Source: an uncultured Verrucomicrobiota bacterium
Lineage (GTDB): Bacteria; Verrucomicrobiota; Verrucomicrobiia; Limisphaerales; UBA1096
Reading direction: 5' to 3'
Assembly (NCBI GenBank): GCA_913050205.1
Contig: CAJXAU010000125.1
Location: 1-5,732 of the forward strand
DNA: 5,732 nt
Shown here: positions 3,908-5,732 of the stretch, one piece after another
Position numbering within the stretch: the first letter of the stretch is position 1
Layout of the letters: the number at the start of each line of letters is the position of its first letter
Position numbers and translations under genes: made by a program
The notes under the pieces: generated by a model
The model's input: only the letters and a program-made list of their open reading frames with translations
What the model was told of the DNA's origin: nothing
Database searches by the model: none

Positions 3908-5732
3908 GTGTCCCGGTGTCGTGCCATCCTGCTTTTTTTTCTGCTTCTCCCGTGGGGAAGCGTTGCTCTGGATGATGAGTCCACAGCCGACGATTCGTGG
4001 TGGGCGATCCAGCCGCTGAATCGCCCCGCGATCCCGGCCGCCACCTCATCCAAACCCGGCTGGGCCACTCACCCGATCGACCGTTTTGTTTCGGCAAAAC
4101 TTACCGAAAAAAATCTCCGCCCCTCTCCGCCTGCGGATCGGCGATCTTTCATCCGGCGCGCAACATTCAACCTGATCGGGCTTCCGCCAACGCCTGCGGA
4201 AGTCCGTGCATTCGTTAACGACAACTCCACCGGTGCAACCCAGCGGTTGATCGATCGTCTGCTCTCGAGTCCGCGCTACGGCGAGCGCTGGGCCCGGCAC
4301 TGGATGGATGTCGCCCACTACGCGGAAACGCACGGCCACGACGAGGATGCCATCCGCGAAAACGCCTGGCCGTACCGCGACTGGCTCGTCGAGTCGTTCA
4401 ACAACGACAAACCGTACGCCCGGTTCGTACGCGAGCAGGTGGCCGGCGATGTGCTTTTCCCGGAAGATCCGGCCGCGACACGGGGCATCGGTTTTCTGGC
4501 GACCGGGCCATGGGACGAGAGTTCGCAAATGGGTATTTCCGACGGCACGATCGACAAGAAGATCGCGCAATACCTCGACCGTGACGACATGATCGCCACG
4601 GTGATGTCCACCTTCGTCAGTACCACTGTTCATTGCGCGCGCTGCCACGACCATAAGTTTGACCCGGTACCGACTGAGGATTACTACGCGCTACAGGCAG
4701 TGTTCGCCGGTGTGGACAAGGTTGATCGCCCGTTCGACAACGACGCACGCTTGGCCAAGCGCCGCGCGCTGCTGCTCTCCCGCCAACGCGCGCTTGGCCA
4801 AGGGCAGGTGCCGGAGGGAATGTTTTCCGAGGCCGACTTGGCCAAGATGGAAGCTGACCTGAAACGCAGTCAGTCAAACTGGGCCGTCCTCTCCTCGGCC
4901 AAGGTCGAGTCGAGTAGCGGAATCGAATTTGAAGCCAAGCCGGACGGCTCCTTCCTCGCGCTTGGCCAAGCGCCGGCCAAGGACGTCACGACCTTCACCG
5001 CCAAGCTTCCGATCGCCAAGGCAACCGCCCTGCAACTGGATGTGTTGACCGACAAGTCGCTGCCCCGAAACGGCCCCGGCCGCGCGGAAAACGGCAACCT
5101 ACACCTGACCGACATCGTCGTGCGGGTGAACGGCGCACAGGTCAAGATCGCCAAGGCAATGGCCAGCTTCAATCAGGACGACTGGACGATCGACCGCGCC
5201 ATCGATACCAACCCCGATTCCGCCTGGGGCATCCATCCGCAAGAGGGCCAAGCGCACCGAGCGCTGTTTGTTTTTGAAACGCCATTGACGGCAGCCAAGG
5301 GAGACCCGATCCAGATCGAGCTACACCAAAATCACGGCCGACAACACCTCATCGGGCGTCCTCGCCTTTCACTCACCCATTTACCGAAACCAGTTTTTAA
5401 AGAATCTGTATCGTTACAGAAAAACAATATACTGTCTATTGAGCCAAAAAATAGGACAAAAGAGCAAAAACACGCATTGGCGTTTTATTTTGCCAAAACC
5501 GTGAATGAGCGGGATTTGGCCACTCTCGGCGCGCAACAAACGGTTTACGCCGTGGCCAGCCAGTTCACTGCGCTGGGCAATTTCAAGCCGGCGAAACAGC
5601 CGCGCACGGTGCATGTGCTTCACCGGGGCAGCATCCACTCACCCGGCAAGGAAGCCCGGCCGGGGGCATTGAGTTGCGTCAACGAATTGGACAGCCGATT
5701 CGCGATCGATCAACCCAATGCGGAGGAGCAAC
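3908..5732 (+). CDS. PSCyt2 (DUF1549)/PSD1 (DUF1553) planctomycete cytochrome-type protein, 3' end cut by the window edge
   Basis: The frame is open to the right edge (608 full codons). No suitable ATG exists; GTG 3908 is preferred because it gives a compact signal peptide (SRCRAILLFFLLLPWGSVA, then LDDES). GTG 3887 and TTG 3869 are alternatives that lengthen the leader. Domains in order: a linker with DDSWWAIQPL; PSCyt2/DUF1549 at about 56-265 with PIDRFVSAKL, LIGLPPTPAEV, SPRYGERWARHWMDVAHYAE and the CxxCH motif CARCHDHKFDP (Cys243-His247); a variable helical linker at about 275-365; a conserved segment at 367-460 with SLPRNGPGR and IDTNPDSAWGIHPQ, resembling a discoidin-like fold; EPKNRTKEQKHAL near 511; and the start of PSD1 from about 566 (RTVHVLHRGSIHSPGKEARPGA). 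The usual N-terminal PSCyt1 cytochrome domain is absent. Biochemical role of the family is not established; these genes commonly accompany sulfatases and glycan-degradation genes in this phylum. Four palindrome copies lie in the variable linker. Confidence 0.9.
   Translation, partial: MSRCRAILLFFLLLPWGSVALDDESTADDSWWAIQPLNRPAIPAATSSKPGWATHPIDRFVSAKLTEKNLRPSPPADRRSFIRRATFNLIGLPPTPAEVRAFVNDNSTGATQRLIDRLLSSPRYGERWARHWMDVAHYAETHGHDEDAIRENAWPYRDWLVESFNNDKPYARFVREQVAGDVLFPEDPAATRGIGFLATGPWDESSQMGISDGTIDKKIAQYLDRDDMIATVMSTFVSTTVHCARCHDHKFDPVPTEDYYALQAVFAGVDKVDRPFDNDARLAKRRALLLSRQRALGQGQVPEGMFSEADLAKMEADLKRSQSNWAVLSSAKVESSSGIEFEAKPDGSFLALGQAPAKDVTTFTAKLPIAKATALQLDVLTDKSLPRNGPGRAENGNLHLTDIVVRVNGAQVKIAKAMASFNQDDWTIDRAIDTNPDSAWGIHPQEGQAHRALFVFETPLTAAKGDPIQIELHQNHGRQHLIGRPRLSLTHLPKPVFKESVSLQKNNILSIEPKNRTKEQKHALAFYFAKTVNERDLATLGAQQTVYAVASQFTALGNFKPAKQPRTVHVLHRGSIHSPGKEARPGALSCVNELDSRFAIDQPNAEEQ
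4634..4648 (+). other. CxxCH motif in PSCyt2 domain
   Basis: Codons for C-A-R-C-H, followed by DHKFDP. This motif is invariant in PSCyt2/DUF1549 and has the form of a c-type haem attachment site, hence the 'planctomycete cytochrome' name. Whether haem is really bound in this domain cannot be judged from sequence. Confidence 0.8.
4748..4761. repeat. CTTGGCCAAG-family palindrome, 14-bp perfect copy
   Basis: CGCTTGGCCAAGCG within the PSCyt2/PSD1 gene, read as R-L-A-K-R (LAK at residues 282-284). First of four exact copies in the variable linker after the PSCyt2 domain. Confidence 0.85.
4793..4802. repeat. CTTGGCCAAG-family palindrome, 10-bp core copy
   Basis: Exact core preceded by GCGCG, within the PSCyt2/PSD1 gene. 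It is read as L-G-Q (residues 296-298), a different frame from the preceding copy 43 bp upstream. Confidence 0.8.
4837..4846. repeat. CTTGGCCAAG-family palindrome, 10-bp core copy
   Basis: Exact core within the PSCyt2/PSD1 gene, read as L-A-K (residues 311-313), 44 bp after the previous copy. The flanks are not symmetric. Confidence 0.75.
4894..4903. repeat. Near-copy of the CTTGGCCAAG palindrome
   Basis: CTCGGCCAAG matches the core in nine of ten positions and lies among the exact copies. A similar nine-of-ten match, CTGGGCCAAG, occurs near 3502 in the sialidase-like gene. Either may be a decayed copy or chance, since Ala-Lys codons are common here. Confidence 0.3.
4958..4973. repeat. CTTGGCCAAG-family palindrome, 16-bp perfect copy
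   Basis: GCGCTTGGCCAAGCGC, identical in all 16 bases to the copy at 1093-1108. Here it is read as A-L-G-Q-A (LGQ at residues 352-354), whereas at 1093-1108 it is read as A-W-P-S. Confidence 0.85.
5391..5490 (+). other. AT-rich patch inside the PSCyt2/PSD1 gene
   Basis: By hand count these 100 bases hold 31 G or C, in a gene that is otherwise GC-rich. The reading frame continues and encodes KESVSLQKNNILSIEPKNRT then EQKHALAFYF, so it is not a frameshift or an insertion that breaks the gene. The part around EPKNRTKEQ fits the family's usual segment before PSD1. Confidence 0.6.

Noticed and set aside
4046..4654. Minus-strand open frame of 202 codons
   Set aside because: It is antisense to the PSCyt2 domain, whose plus-strand reading contains the expected CARCHDHKFDP and other family motifs.
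4740..4980. Clustered palindromes as a CRISPR array or integron-type site
   Set aside because: The repeats are only 10-16 bp, lie within an open gene, have unequal spacing (43, 44, 124) and no adjacent cas or integrase gene.

Overview
The window is a GC-rich stretch of bacterial chromosome that looks like Planctomycetota or Verrucomicrobiota (PVC superphylum). The evidence is the gene content: a DUF1552 protein with a twin-arginine leader, a PSCyt2 (DUF1549)/PSD1 (DUF1553) 'planctomycete cytochrome' protein, and a secreted sialidase-like protein with Asp boxes. These families are expanded together in marine and soil members of that group. Weak or absent Shine-Dalgarno sequences and GTG starts also fit. 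No rRNA, tRNA, CRISPR array, transposase or phage gene is visible.

Layout: two gene pairs diverge from a 142-bp intergenic region (2501-2642). Leftward, the DUF1552 gene (1148-2500) is followed by a secreted protein of unknown family (1-1151, cut by the left edge). Their stop and start codons overlap as GTGA, so they are probably translationally coupled. Rightward, a five-Asp-box sialidase-fold protein (2643-3854) is followed after 53 bp by a PSCyt2/PSD1 protein (from about 3908, cut by the right edge). The latter starts from a non-ATG codon, and the start chosen is provisional. All four proteins carry an export signal, so the locus encodes an exported set of proteins. By family association it could act in recognition or breakdown of complex (possibly sialylated or sulfated) glycans; that role is inference.

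The most unusual feature is not a gene. A perfect palindrome with core CTTGGCCAAG, often extended to 14-18 bp as CGCTTGGCCAAGCG, occurs seven times exactly, plus several near-copies. It lies in the divergent promoter region, at the 5' end of the unknown secreted gene, and in a linker of the PSCyt2/PSD1 gene. Within genes it is read in all three possible reading frames (LAK, LGQ and WP), so the DNA sequence rather than the peptide is what is being kept or inserted. Spacing between neighbouring copies tends to fall near 40-44 bp. It resembles in concept a highly iterated palindrome or a dispersed binding site and is the best candidate here for something undescribed.
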